Source of the DNA: Candidatus Endomicrobiellum siamense
GTDB taxonomy: Bacteria > Elusimicrobiota > Endomicrobiia > Endomicrobiales > Endomicrobiaceae
Assembly: GCA_031268145.1 (NCBI GenBank)
Contig: JAIRXS010000030.1
Span: 1 to 64,000 of the forward strand
Direction: 5' to 3'
DNA: 64,000 bases
Below the pieces are notes generated by a model. That model searched no databases. It had not been told where the DNA came from and saw only the letters and a list, made by a program, of their open reading frames with translations. Positions 17,610 to 26,722 of this stretch are shown here, piece by piece; position 1 is the stretch's first letter, and each line of letters begins with the position of its first letter. Made by a program: the position numbers and the translations under genes.

Positions 17610-19598
17610 TTAAATTAATTCTGATGGCATAATTTCTATTACAATAAAAGTACCTGAAGAATGTTTAATATTTTCTATAAATTTTGAAAGCTTTAATATA
17701 TTCTCTCTTTTACCTTTGATTATTATATATTTTCTAAAAAAATTATTTAGTTTTGCTATGTATGCTGATACTGGTCCTAAAAAACTTAATTCCAATTTAT
17801 AACTTTCATTTAAGTTTTTAATTAAATAGAAAAGTTTTTGAGCGTCCTCTTCCACTATTTTTTCACTTTTACTTTTAATAGAAAGTCGTGCAATGTCGCA
17901 ATACGGAGGATAATTTAACTTTCTCCTTTGCTCTATTTCCATATTATAAAAAGAAATAAAATCATGATTTTTTGCACACTCTATTGCATAATGCGAACCA
18001 TGATTTGTTTGAACTATAACAGTTCCTTTGGAATCTCCACGACCGCTACGCCCTGAAACTTGTGTTATAAGTTGGAATGTTCTTTCTACAGATTTAAAAC
18101 TAGGCAAGTATAAAGATGTATCTGCGTCTACAACACAAACCAAATTTACTTTAGGAAAGTCAAACCCTTTTGCAATCATCTGCGTACCAATTAATATGTC
18201 AAACTCCAGATTTTTTATACCGTTATAAGCTATATCATAATTTTTTTTTGAAGTCGCTGTATCACCATCAAGTCTAAAAATTCTTGCATTAGGAAAAAGT
18301 TTTTTTAATTCATCTTCAACTTTTTGAGTACCTGTTCCAAACACTGTTATATCTCTACAATTGCATATTGAGCAAGTTATAGGTAAATTTTTAGTTGTTC
18401 CGCAATAATGACATTTTAAATTATCAGGATTCCTATGAAAAACCATAGATATAGAGCACTTCGGACATTGATAAACATTGCCGCATTTCCTGCACATTAT
18501 AGTAGGAGAATATCCTCTACGATTTAAAAAAATTATTGTTTGTTCTTTCCTAGCAATTGTATCTGATATTGCTTGCACTGTTTCAGGAATAAACAAACTA
18601 GATTTAAACCTATCTTTCAAAGATATAATTTTAATTTCTGGTAAACTTTTTTGACCTATACGTTCTTTCATCTCTATTAAAGTAATTTCATTATCTAAAG
18701 CACCTTTATAAGTTTCTAATGATGGCGTAGCAGAACCAAATATAACCACACTATTGTTGTACTTTGCTCTCCATTTTGCTATTTCTCTAGCATCATAAGA
18801 CGGTTTTTGTTCTTGTTTGTACGTATGTTCGTGTTCTTCATCAATAATTATAAGGCCTAAATTTTTAAAAGGCGCAAAGATTGCAGATCTTGCACCAAGC
18901 ATAACTTTAATTTTATCGCTACGTGCTTTCAGAAACAGCTGGTATTTTACCGTGTCGCTTATACTGCTGTGCCAAACTCCCAAACTTTCCCCAAACCTAT
19001 TTGCCATAACATTAACAAATTGCGTTGTAAGAGAAATTTCAGGTATAAGCATTATTGCGTTTTTACCTATTTCTAAAGTTTTCTGTATAGTTTTCATATA
19101 AACCTCTGTTTTCCCTGAAGCTGTAACGCCATGAATTAAAAAACAAGAATTTACATTCTTTTCTAATGAGGAATTTATTAAAGATACAGCGTTTGATTGC
19201 CAAAAATTTAAAGAATGTTCTTTACAAATATTTTTATCTTTAGAATTTTTAGGTTTCAATTCCCTTTTAGGAACTTTCATTGAAATAGGCACAACAGCCG
19301 CTAATGCCTCTCCAAAAGAACAAACATAATTATTTGCAATATAATTTGTTAGTTCATAAATTTCTTGTGTAATTAGAGGTTCTTTGTCTAAAACTTCAAT
19401 AATTGTCTTAAAATTTATGTTTGATATATTGTCTGAATTTATATTTTTTAAAGCAATTATATATCCAGTTAAAATTCTATTTGCAAAAGAAATTTTTACT
19501 CTTTTGCCTACAAAATTTTGAGGGTCTACATTTTCTAAAGGTAAATAATAAAATGTTTTATTTAAAGGTATGGGAAGAACAATCTCTAAAACAATCAT
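17610..19598 (-). CDS. priA: Primosomal protein N' (PriA replication-restart helicase)
   Basis: PriA recognises abandoned forks and reloads the replisome. The 662-residue protein is somewhat short for PriA (about 730) but complete in motifs: an N-terminal DNA-binding region to about residue 130, Walker A HGVTASGKTEVY, IIDEEHEHTYKQ (motif II), and GSATPSLET. The two-zinc cluster has CRKCG, CPKC, CHYC and CSIC pairs. The C-terminal helicase lobe has LIGTQMIAKGFDFP and SGRSGRG. It is cytosolic. Its ATG overlaps the stop of the uracil-DNA glycosylase gene by four bases, implying coupled translation in a repair/replication operon. Confidence 0.95.
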   Translation of the reverse strand: MIVLEIVLPIPLNKTFYYLPLENVDPQNFVGKRVKISFANRILTGYIIALKNINSDNISNINFKTIIEVLDKEPLITQEIYELTNYIANNYVCSFGEALAAVVPISMKVPKRELKPKNSKDKNICKEHSLNFWQSNAVSLINSSLEKNVNSCFLIHGVTASGKTEVYMKTIQKTLEIGKNAIMLIPEISLTTQFVNVMANRFGESLGVWHSSISDTVKYQLFLKARSDKIKVMLGARSAIFAPFKNLGLIIIDEEHEHTYKQEQKPSYDAREIAKWRAKYNNSVVIFGSATPSLETYKGALDNEITLIEMKERIGQKSLPEIKIISLKDRFKSSLFIPETVQAISDTIARKEQTIIFLNRRGYSPTIMCRKCGNVYQCPKCSISMVFHRNPDNLKCHYCGTTKNLPITCSICNCRDITVFGTGTQKVEDELKKLFPNARIFRLDGDTATSKKNYDIAYNGIKNLEFDILIGTQMIAKGFDFPKVNLVCVVDADTSLYLPSFKSVERTFQLITQVSGRSGRGDSKGTVIVQTNHGSHYAIECAKNHDFISFYNMEIEQRRKLNYPPYCDIARLSIKSKSEKIVEEDAQKLFYLIKNLNESYKLELSFLGPVSAYIAKLNNFFRKYIIIKGKRENILKLSKFIENIKHSSGTFIVIEIMPSELI

Positions 19599-20344
19599 AT
19601 TTCACCAGTAGACAAAAAATGCATAACTTTTTTCATATCTTCCCAGACAAACTTTTTTAAACCAGGATTACGGAGCAATGCCGCAGGATGATATGTAGGT
19701 ATAAGTTTAATTTTCTTATACTCTTGTATTGTACCTCTTATTCTACTTATTGGTTCTTCATTATTTAAAAGACCTTTAGTAGAAGAAGCGCCCAAAGTAA
19801 CAATAATTTTAGGGTTTATAATACTTATTTGCATATCTAAATACTCTTTACAAACCTGCATCTCTAAAGGTGTTGGAGGTCTATCATTGCCTCTTTGCTC
19901 TGGATTTGAAGGATCTATCATAGGATGGCATTTAACAATATTTGCTATGTATACAGTATCTCTAGTTCTACCCATTGCTTCAATAATTTTAGTTAAAAGT
20001 TGACCTGCCTTCCCAACAAACGGCTCTCCTCTGTGGTCTTCATCATATCCTGGACCTTCTCCAACAAACATTAAGTCCGCATTTGCAAACCCCTCTCCAA
20101 ACACAGTATTTAAGCGTGTTTTACCTAAGGGACACTTAACACAACTTGTTACTTGCTGTCTTAAATTATCCAGTTCTTCATTAGTAGTTAAAGATTTTTT
20201 TGTAAAAGTCTGTTGTTTCTCTAAAGGTGTATTATCTTTAAGAGTTCGATTAGTCTTATAAACTTCTGTTTCTTGCCAATTAAAGTATTCTTCAATGGTC
20301 GTTTTTGCAAGGACTAATACTTTTAAATATTCTGACTGTTTCAT
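19595..20344 (-). CDS. Uracil-DNA glycosylase, family 4 (iron-sulfur type)
   Basis: Excises uracil from deaminated DNA. The core from about residue 65 shows [15 protein letters not shown], then [19 protein letters not shown] (the GEgPG-E---G-PFvG active-site block), IVKCHP, and TLGASS near the end. Cysteines in CVKC, KCHP and the later VCKEY fit the four ligands of the [4Fe-4S] cluster of family 4 enzymes. The first ~60 residues are a low-complexity charged extension. The start overlaps the coaB 3' end by 53 bases; a later start is possible but no better candidate is evident. priA overlaps its own 3' end. Confidence 0.88.
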   Translation of the reverse strand: MKQSEYLKVLVLAKTTIEEYFNWQETEVYKTNRTLKDNTPLEKQQTFTKKSLTTNEELDNLRQQVTSCVKCPLGKTRLNTVFGEGFANADLMFVGEGPGYDEDHRGEPFVGKAGQLLTKIIEAMGRTRDTVYIANIVKCHPMIDPSNPEQRGNDRPPTPLEMQVCKEYLDMQISIINPKIIVTLGASSTKGLLNNEEPISRIRGTIQEYKKIKLIPTYHPAALLRNPGLKKFVWEDMKKVMHFLSTGEI

Positions 20345-20951
20345 TTATAATTTTCTCAGCTATAATATTTTTTTTCTTATTTCTTATTTCTAAAACCATA
20401 TCTGAAGTGACAATACTTACAGTTGCATTTTTAGAATTAAAAGTTTCTATACCATTAGCTACAATTAAATCTAAATTTTTCTTTTTTAGTTTTATTAAAG
20501 CATTAGGTATTAAATCTTCCGTTTCTAAAGCAAAACCCGCAACAACCTGATTTTTTTTATTTTGCCCACAATATTTTATTATATCAGGATTTTGTTTAAG
20601 TTTTAGCGACATTATGATATTTGAGCAATCCTTTTTTATTTTATGCTTGCTTACCACTAAAGGTCTATAGTCTACAATAGCTGCCGCTCCTATAATAATA
20701 TCTGCCTCTTTAAAGCTACTTTTTGTAGCTTTAAACATATCTAAGGCTGTTATAACATTTACAACCTTTACATTTTTTGGCATTACTCTTGCAGTCCCTG
20801 AAACAAATACAACCTCATAGCCTTTTTTTGTCGCAGCTTCTGCTATAGCGCTACCCATTTGTCCTGAAGATTCATTAGTTATATATCTTACAGGATCAAT
20901 GTATTCTTTAGTCGAACCAGACAAAATAAGAAATGTAATCTTGTTATTCAT
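20292..20951 (-). CDS. coaB: Phosphopantothenate-cysteine ligase (CoaB), stand-alone
   Basis: Joins cysteine to 4'-phosphopantothenate in coenzyme A synthesis. The 219 residues correspond to the C-terminal half of the usual CoaBC fusion: ILSGSTKEYIDPVRYITNESSG (start of the ligase Rossmann fold), IIGAAAIVDYRP, the Lys-rich KIKK stretch, LKLKQNPDII, VVAGFALETED and IVANG. Its ATG coincides with the coaC stop (junction at 20951), so what is one gene in most bacteria is two here, with translation probably coupled. It overlaps the downstream glycosylase by 53 bases. Confidence 0.88.
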   Translation of the reverse strand: MNNKITFLILSGSTKEYIDPVRYITNESSGQMGSAIAEAATKKGYEVVFVSGTARVMPKNVKVVNVITALDMFKATKSSFKEADIIIGAAAIVDYRPLVVSKHKIKKDCSNIIMSLKLKQNPDIIKYCGQNKKNQVVAGFALETEDLIPNALIKLKKKNLDLIVANGIETFNSKNATVSIVTSDMVLEIRNKKKNIIAEKIINETVRIFKSISPCKNDH

Positions 20952-21493
20952 TAATTCAATTGTTTTATCACAAAAGAAACTATATCCTCTACTTTAGCGA
21001 GACGGCCACTACCGTAATCCCCGCAAGCAAGCTCGCCACTTTCAGGCATTACAAAACTATATCCATAATTTTTTAAAGTTTCCATATTGTTACAAACTGC
21101 TTTGTGTGAAAGCATATCAGAGTTCATAGCAGGACATATCAAAATCTTTGCTTTTGAAGTAAGTACTGTACAAGAAAGTAAATCATCTGCTCTACCAACA
21201 GCAAGTCTTGCAATTATATCTGCAGTGGCAGGCGCTATAACAACAATATCTGCCTTTTTTGCTAAAGAAATATGATTGATGTCATAGGTTCCAATACTTT
21301 CAAACATATTTTGATGTACTTTATTTTTTGATAAAGTTTGCAAAGTAAGAGAGGTTATAAAATTAGCTCCACTTTTTGTTAAGATACACTCTACATTAGC
21401 TTGTAATTTAACAAGTTGCCTTATAATATCGCAAGTTTTGTATGCTGCAATACCACCACAAATACCTAAGATAACATTTTTATCTTTTAAATG
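20951..21493 (-). CDS. coaC: Phosphopantothenoylcysteine decarboxylase (CoaC), stand-alone flavoprotein
   Basis: Decarboxylates phosphopantothenoylcysteine using FMN, the step after CoaB. The protein of about 180 residues shows LGICGGIAAYKT at its N-terminus, the histidine of INHISLAKKADIVVIAPATADIIA (catalytic region), PAMNSDM (the PxMNxxM substrate clamp) and ESGELACGDYGSGRLA. I start at the ATG at 21493 (MHLKDKN), overlapping the rpoZ end by 14 bases; an earlier ATG at 21523 would extend further into rpoZ. The order gmk-rpoZ-coaC-coaB is the classic arrangement with coaBC split. Confidence 0.88.
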   Translation of the reverse strand, partial: HLKDKNVILGICGGIAAYKTCDIIRQLVKLQANVECILTKSGANFITSLTLQTLSKNKVHQNMFESIGTYDINHISLAKKADIVVIAPATADIIARLAVGRADDLLSCTVLTSKAKILICPAMNSDMLSHKAVCNNMETLKNYGYSFVMPESGELACGDYGSGRLAKVEDIVSFVIKQLN

Positions 21494-21719
21494 CATCTTT
21501 TGTTTTTTTACGTAACTCTTCAATTTTTTCTAAACTTGCAATACCAGTAACAACGTCATTTAAAGCTTTGTTGATTAACTCTGTCTGAGGTAGTTTTTTA
21601 AATTCTTCATTATATTTATTTACTGAAATCCACTTTAATGCCATTTTTACTATCTCATATCTTCCAAGCTCAGATGATGAAATTGCTTCTCTTAGTTGAT
21701 TGTCCGTAAATTGTGCCAT
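21480..21719 (-). CDS. rpoZ: RNA polymerase omega subunit (divergent)
   Basis: A 79-residue protein with little obvious similarity except GRYEIVKMALKWI near residue 20, comparable to the omega motif around 'sryelv-lAa-Ra', and a short helical C-terminus. Its place between gmk and coaC, where rpoZ sits in very many bacteria, makes omega the best call. If correct it helps assemble the beta' subunit. Upstream, the first bases of the spacer carry GGGGGAAATGCAATG-like sequence with a good ribosome site. The identification is mainly positional. Confidence 0.65.
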   Translation of the reverse strand: MAQFTDNQLREAISSSELGRYEIVKMALKWISVNKYNEEFKKLPQTELINKALNDVVTGIASLEKIEELRKKTKDAFKR

Positions 21720-21757
21720 TGCATTTCCCCCGTATACATAAATTAATTAAAATAATT

Positions 21758-22330
21758 TTAATTTTTTATTATTTTATATTTTAAAGACTTTATAATAGTT
21801 TTTACAGAATCTATAACTTCTTCTAAATTAGCATTTATAACAAGGTAATCGTATCTTTCTAAATATTGTATTTCTTTTTTAGCATTTTTTATGCGCATAT
21901 TTATTGTTTCTATGCTATCTTTATTTCTAGAAATCAAACGCTGCTTTAAAACTTTAAGATTCTTAGTCATAATAAAAATCATACAAGATTGTGGATATTG
22001 CTTTTTTATCTTTAATGCACCTTGCACATCAATTTCTAAAAGAATAGTTTTTCCAGAACGTAATGTTTTATTTAAAAAATCTTTTGAAGTAGCATAGTAA
22101 TTGTTGTGTACTTTAGCAAATTCAACAAATTTTTTCGATTTAAGCATTTGTTTAAATTCAGTTTCTTTTACAAAAAAATAGTCTCTAGAATTTTTTTCTC
22201 CCTTGCGAGGCTCTCTAGTTGTATAAGATACTGAACGTAATATATTTTTGTCGCTTTTTATAATAGCATCGCATATAGTGGTTTTTCCGGCTCCAGAAGG
22301 TGCAGAAATTACAACAATATTACCTAGCAT
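21758..22330 (-). CDS. gmk: Guanylate kinase
   Basis: Phosphorylates GMP to GDP. At 190 residues it is the family's normal length. It shows the P-loop APSGAGKTTI at residues 10-19, SYTTREPRKGEKNSRDYFFV (GMP-binding Arg and Tyr), ILLEIDVQGALKIKK and the lid arginines in KQRLISRNKDS. It is cytosolic. It leads the minus-strand run gmk-rpoZ-coaC-coaB-udg-priA. The spacer to the divergent argF gene (22331-22501) is AT-rich and should hold both promoters. Confidence 0.95.
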   Translation of the reverse strand: MLGNIVVISAPSGAGKTTICDAIIKSDKNILRSVSYTTREPRKGEKNSRDYFFVKETEFKQMLKSKKFVEFAKVHNNYYATSKDFLNKTLRSGKTILLEIDVQGALKIKKQYPQSCMIFIMTKNLKVLKQRLISRNKDSIETINMRIKNAKKEIQYLERYDYLVINANLEEVIDSVKTIIKSLKYKIIKN

Positions 22331-22501
22331 TGTTAAAGTTCCTCTATTTTCAATTAAATCATATAAATATATGACATATTATATTATTTTACATATTTTA
22401 AAAGTTTTTTGCACATAGCGATGACAAAATGTTATCTAAATTTGATTTGATATATATTTTATAGTAAAATTATTATAATAATCAATTTTGGGTAAACTAT
22501 T

Positions 22502-23428
22502 ATGGCAAATAAAGATTTATTATCAATTTACGACCTGTCAAACAAAGAAATAAGGGATTTATTTAAAAAAGCATTCGAACTAAAAAATAAAAAAAAATAT
22601 TTAGATATTTTTAAAGGCAAAACTTTAGGAATTATGCTTGAAAAGCCCTCCACAAGAACCATGGTATCTTTTGCTGTGGCAATGACGCAGCTTGGAGGCA
22701 CACCAATATTTTTAACCGCAGAAAAAATGCAGCGTTCTAGAGGAGAGTCTATATATGACACTTCAAAAGTTTTATCTAAATATTTAAATGCTTTAATGAT
22801 AAGAACATTTAAGCATGCTGATATCTTAGATTTTGCTAAATATTGTTCCATCCCTATTATAAATGGACTAACTGATTATGAACATCCCTGCCAAGTTTTA
22901 GCTGACATAATGACAATAATGGAACTTCTTAAAGCAAAAAGTATAGAAACTTTAAAAAAAATTAAAATAGTATATATTGGAGACAGCAATAATATTGTAA
23001 ATTCGTTAATTGCAATCTCTGCAATTTTAGGATTAGATTTAACTATAATTTCTCCCACAGAATATCAAGTTAGAAGTGAAATTTTAAAACAAGCTGTACA
23101 ATATGCATATAAAACTGGTTCTGAAATTAAAGTGACCAACGATGTAACTGCTGCTAAAAATGCAGATGTAATTTACACAGATGTATGGACATCTATGGGA
23201 TTTGAAACTGAAAAAGCAAAAAGAAAAAAAATTTTTACTCCCTACCAAGTAAATTCTGAACTTCTTAAAAAAGTGTCTTCAAAATGCATAGTTTTACATT
23301 GTTTGCCAGCTTTAAGGGGAGAAGAAATAACTGTAGATATTATGGAAAAACACGAGAATTCTATATTTATTCAAGCGGAAAATAGACTGTATGTCCAAAA
23401 AGCAGTACTCTTACACTTTATCAAATAA
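22502..23428 (+). CDS. argF: Ornithine carbamoyltransferase
   Basis: Makes citrulline from ornithine and carbamoyl phosphate. The 308 residues carry the carbamoyl-phosphate motif STRT (in EKPSTRTMVSF), HPCQ, the ornithine-site region GDSNNIVNS, DVWTSMG, and HCLPALRGEE, whose Cys is the ornithine-carbamoyltransferase hallmark. It is a cytosolic trimer by family. An AT-rich leader with TTGATT and a TAAAAT box about 17 bases later lies upstream. The maf gene starts inside its last 38 bases in another frame. Confidence 0.95.
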   Translation: MANKDLLSIYDLSNKEIRDLFKKAFELKNKKKYLDIFKGKTLGIMLEKPSTRTMVSFAVAMTQLGGTPIFLTAEKMQRSRGESIYDTSKVLSKYLNALMIRTFKHADILDFAKYCSIPIINGLTDYEHPCQVLADIMTIMELLKAKSIETLKKIKIVYIGDSNNIVNSLIAISAILGLDLTIISPTEYQVRSEILKQAVQYAYKTGSEIKVTNDVTAAKNADVIYTDVWTSMGFETEKAKRKKIFTPYQVNSELLKKVSSKCIVLHCLPALRGEEITVDIMEKHENSIFIQAENRLYVQKAVLLHFIK

Positions 23429-23987
23429 AAAAATTATCCTCGCTTCTTGTTCTCCAAGAAGAATTTTGTTATTAAGGCAATGGGGACTTTCTTTTTCAAT
23501 TATACCAAGCAATATAAATGAAAACTCTCATTTAAAAAAACCATCCTCTATAGTAAAAAACCTTGCTTTTAGAAAGGCTAGCTTTATTGCGAAGCAACAT
23601 AAAGACAAAATTGTATTAGCTGCAGATACTATTGTTGTTTTAAATGGTAAAATTATTGGAAAACCCAAAGATAAAAAAGAATCTACAAAAATAATAAAAG
23701 AATTAAATGGAAGTATTCATAAAGTCTACACTGGTGTTGCCATAATTTATAACAACAAAAAAAATGTATTTTACGATGTGGCCAGTGTTAAAATGAAAAA
23801 TTTACCGCAGAGAAATTTGGAACAACTTTTTGGTAAACACATGGACAAAGCAGGCTCTTATGCAGTACAAGACCGTAAAGATAATTTTGTAGAAAAAATC
23901 TATGGAGACTATTATACCGTAGTAGGCTTACCTTATCTAAAACTTGCCAAAGAATTAAAAAAATTTGACATTTATTTAAAAAGATAA
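23391..23987 (+). CDS. maf: Maf-family nucleoside triphosphate pyrophosphatase
   Basis: Maf proteins hydrolyse non-canonical or modified NTPs and are linked to septum arrest. The 198-residue product has LASCSPRR near its N-terminus (the S-SPRR phosphate motif), AADTIVV (metal-binding Asp), GKPKDKKES, the KVYTGV strand, and KAGSYAVQ followed by the YYTVVGLP ending. The ATG at 23391 gives the normal N-terminus and overlaps argF by 38 bases, so translation may be coupled to it. Confidence 0.9.
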   Translation: MSKKQYSYTLSNKKIILASCSPRRILLLRQWGLSFSIIPSNINENSHLKKPSSIVKNLAFRKASFIAKQHKDKIVLAADTIVVLNGKIIGKPKDKKESTKIIKELNGSIHKVYTGVAIIYNNKKNVFYDVASVKMKNLPQRNLEQLFGKHMDKAGSYAVQDRKDNFVEKIYGDYYTVVGLPYLKLAKELKKFDIYLKR

Positions 23988-24038
23988 ACTTTTTGTGAAA
24001 TTTATTACTCAACAGCTAGAAGAATTTTAATGGAGCAA

Positions 24039-24689
24039 CTATTTAAAAATAATATCGTTGGTCATTATTTTAGAACTTTTTATTACCTGTTGATACCATT
24101 CATTTAACACTACATTAATTTTTGAGCTAAATAATTCTTCCTTTGTTTTATCTTTCTGTTTTGCAACAGTGACTACTTCATAATTCCAAAGTTTAACAGA
24201 AGAAGCAAGTAACATTTTTAATTTTATACCAGCTATTTGTTTTTTTCTTAAAAGTTCGTATTCTTTAGGACTCATACGCATAGCTCTTAAAAAAGCCATA
24301 TATTTTGTAGTACTAAAAACTCCATTCTCTTTAAATTGTAAAGAATTCTGCAAATCTAAACTTAACTCTTCGTCTGTAACAGAAATACAATAAAGTTTTG
24401 ATTGCTGATAAAAAATTTCATCTTGTACTAAAGTTTGCAAGATATTTGCTTTTAATTGTTGTTTTTGATTATCAGAAAGATAAACGCCTGATGTTTTTTG
24501 ATAAGATTCTACAGTATTTTCGTAAACAAACATATATAAGCGCAAAGGCACCTTTTTACCGTTGACTTTTACAGCATAATCGTTTGAGCCAAGAGAGTTT
24601 ACAATCGCACTAAAAATAATTACACCAACAAATGCAACAATTGTTACAATAAAAATCACACGAACATGTTTTCTGAAGAAATTCATCAT
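24039..24689 (-). CDS. Membrane-anchored SurA-N/PpiD-like chaperone domain protein lacking a PPIase domain
   Basis: 216 residues. An N-terminal cytoplasmic stub (MMNFFRKH) is followed by one membrane helix (VIFIVTIVAFVGVIIFSAIV) and a periplasmic helical domain. That domain has VNGKKVPLRLY, LVQDEIFYQQSKLYCISVTDEEL and MRMSPKEYELLRKKQI, the pattern of the SurA/PpiD/trigger-factor N-terminal fold. PpiD is about 600 residues with a parvulin domain, and none is present here. It could be a minimal chaperone or an early-terminated relic. Its start overlaps the bactofilin stop by four bases, so the two are translated together. Confidence 0.7.
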   Translation of the reverse strand: MMNFFRKHVRVIFIVTIVAFVGVIIFSAIVNSLGSNDYAVKVNGKKVPLRLYMFVYENTVESYQKTSGVYLSDNQKQQLKANILQTLVQDEIFYQQSKLYCISVTDEELSLDLQNSLQFKENGVFSTTKYMAFLRAMRMSPKEYELLRKKQIAGIKLKMLLASSVKLWNYEVVTVAKQKDKTKEELFSSKINVVLNEWYQQVIKSSKIMTNDIIFK

Positions 24690-25054
24690 TCTTTTTGTTC
24701 TCCAATATTATTTTCTTTTATTATCATTTCAGACTTACCATAAAAACATGCACCTTGAGCAATAGATAAAATATTTGCCTTAATATCCCCAACAATATTT
24801 GCATGAGGCAAAATTTCTATAGTTTCGGACGCATCAATATTTCCCTTTACAATTCCACTTATTATTATATTTTTAGTCTTAATATCACCTATAACTTCTG
24901 CCTTTTGACCTACAACAACACCATAAGCATTAATATTGCCTGTAATTTTCCCATCTACTCGTAGAACTTTATCTGTAGTTATCGTTCCCTCAAAAACAGC
25001 ATTTTCTCCTATAAGAGTTTCAACTGATTCAAGTAAATTCTTATTTTTAGACAT
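24686..25054 (-). CDS. Bactofilin (polymer-forming cytoskeletal protein)
   Basis: A 122-residue protein dominated by the short beta-helical repeats of the DUF583/bactofilin core: GTITTDKVLRVDGKITGNI, AEVIGDIKTKNIIISGIVKGNI, IEILPHANIVGDIKAN, with flanking tails. Bactofilins polymerise without nucleotide at the membrane and often recruit peptidoglycan enzymes. The next gene upstream (25073-26029) is an M23 peptidase, the usual partner, which supports a role in local cell-wall shaping. Confidence 0.9.
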   Translation of the reverse strand: MSKNKNLLESVETLIGENAVFEGTITTDKVLRVDGKITGNINAYGVVVGQKAEVIGDIKTKNIIISGIVKGNIDASETIEILPHANIVGDIKANILSIAQGACFYGKSEMIIKENNIGEQKE

Positions 25055-25072
25055 AAGGACACAATTTCCTTT

Positions 25073-26029
25073 TTAATAATTGTTAGAAAAATAGCCCATC
25101 AAATATGGTTTTGGATTTATCGCTTTACCCTTAAAATGAACTTCATAATGCAAGTGAGGCCCTGTTGATGATGAACCTGTGCTGCCCATCTTTGCAATAA
25201 GTTGACCTCTTACAACATTGTCCCCAACTTTTACAAGTTTTTTAGATAAATGAGCATAGAGAGTTCTATAATTGTGGCCATGATCTATAACTATAACATT
25301 GCCGTAACCAGACTGTTTGCCTGAAAAAATGATTTTACCATCGGCTGTACACAGTATAGGTGTAAAAGTGACATTTGCTATATCTATACCTGAATGAAAA
25401 TCTCTCGTTTTAAAAATAGGGTGTGCCCTAAAACCATAAACAGAAGATATTCTTCCATCACAGGGCCAACCGCATGGAGTTGCTAAAAAAATAGACTTTT
25501 GCCTATTAATATGAGATATTATCTCATTTTGACTTTGCGACATAAATCTATGTTGCTCATATAATACATTAGTTTGATACATTAAATCTGAATAATCAAT
25601 TTTAGCTAAATTGCCAGATAAAATTGATGAGAACATATTGACTTGCGTAAAAGCAGGCCCCCCTTTACCAAGCATTGGAAAAAGACCCTCTTCTATTACA
25701 GATTTTCTTGTATTTAAAGAAAGCAATAAACGTATCTTTTCATCATTGTCTTGTAGTTTTTCTAAGATACTTTTAGTTTTATTTAATTGATTTGTAAACA
25801 AAAAAAGTTTTACTTGCATTACTTTAATTTCAGTTTTTGCTTTGATATAGTCAAAATGTTTAACTACTACATAGCCTGCAAATGAAGTTGTTAATGTCCA
25901 CAAAAAAAGACACACACAACAAAACAATAATGAAATATTAATTTTAGTAGGAGACTTCCCCTCATAAGAAACAAAGAGTATGGTAAGCCTTTTTCTTGAC
26001 TTTTGTTTAATGTAATTCAATATGCCCAT
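25073..26029 (-). CDS. M23 (LytM-type) peptidoglycan endopeptidase, membrane anchored
   Basis: 318 residues. A basic N-terminus precedes one membrane helix at about residues 30-55. A coiled-coil region follows to about 110, and the C-terminal LytM domain begins near 190. Zinc ligands are visible in HPIFKTRDFHSGIDIAN (HxxxD type), and HLHYEVHF provides the HxH motif. GYGNVIVIDHGHNYRTLYAHLS is the core sheet. It should cut stem-peptide crosslinks in the periplasm. A bactofilin gene follows 18 bases downstream, a conserved pairing in shape control. Confidence 0.92.
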   Translation of the reverse strand: MGILNYIKQKSRKRLTILFVSYEGKSPTKINISLLFCCVCLFLWTLTTSFAGYVVVKHFDYIKAKTEIKVMQVKLFLFTNQLNKTKSILEKLQDNDEKIRLLLSLNTRKSVIEEGLFPMLGKGGPAFTQVNMFSSILSGNLAKIDYSDLMYQTNVLYEQHRFMSQSQNEIISHINRQKSIFLATPCGWPCDGRISSVYGFRAHPIFKTRDFHSGIDIANVTFTPILCTADGKIIFSGKQSGYGNVIVIDHGHNYRTLYAHLSKKLVKVGDNVVRGQLIAKMGSTGSSSTGPHLHYEVHFKGKAINPKPYLMGYFSNNY

Positions 26030-26152
26030 AGAGTAATTTTATCATACACCAAATTTCATGTCAACTACTTGCTTTGACCCAATACTGATCAAGTTTTAAC
26101 GAGTATCAATTTTTCTTAAATTGTTTTAACAACAATAAAGGAAATAATTGCA

Positions 26153-26716
26153 TTACAATCTTAGAATTTTATTTTTGTCCACTAAGAAGCAATGTTTTGC
26201 TAATTCCATCATTGGTTTATCGCTTATTTGATCGGTGTAGAAATTGTCAATAGTTTGGTTTGAGTAGTGTTTTTGAAAGAGTTTTACTTTTTCGATACCA
26301 CGTAAATTTGGCGAAAGAAGTTTGCCAGTTTTCGGATCAACTTTGCTGGCAAGGAGATGAACACTTAATTTTTGACAAATTGGCTCTAAGAGAAAATCAG
26401 CCGATGCAGAAATAATTAAATCAGAAGGTTGTTTTTGTGTAAGATACCATTGTTTTATTTTATGTTCATAAGCTTGCCAGAATTGTTCGACAAATTTATT
26501 AGTATCAATTTTTGGTAAAAACAACTTATAAAATTGTTCTTTAAATTCACTACGAGTAATAAGTTTTAATTTAAAACGAATAACATTGACAAAATTAGGT
26601 AAAAGTGTGAGAAGAAGTTTTGGTGATTTTTTTAATGAAAATAAATAAAAATCCACTGTTGAATCACCATCATAAATTGTACCGTCAAAATCATAAGTAT
26701 TGAAAGGAGTTCTCAT
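26153..26716 (-). CDS. HAD-superfamily phosphatase, subfamily IB-like
   Basis: 187 residues. Motif I is YDFDGTIYDGDST at residues 8-20 with the nucleophilic Asp, motif II is ISASADFLL, and motif III has a Lys in GIEKVKLF. The end of the fold has TDQISDKPMMELAKHCFLV with the Asp pair region. The cap is helical (residues 30-90). By family it dephosphorylates a small phosphorylated molecule; the substrate is unknown. The sequence strongly recalls clostridial-type HAD-IB proteins, so transfer from Firmicutes is possible. A 56-aa membrane-protein gene ends six bases upstream, so the two form an operon. Confidence 0.82.
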   Translation of the reverse strand: MRTPFNTYDFDGTIYDGDSTVDFYLFSLKKSPKLLLTLLPNFVNVIRFKLKLITRSEFKEQFYKLFLPKIDTNKFVEQFWQAYEHKIKQWYLTQKQPSDLIISASADFLLEPICQKLSVHLLASKVDPKTGKLLSPNLRGIEKVKLFQKHYSNQTIDNFYTDQISDKPMMELAKHCFLVDKNKILRL

Positions 26717-26722
26717 TTTAGT

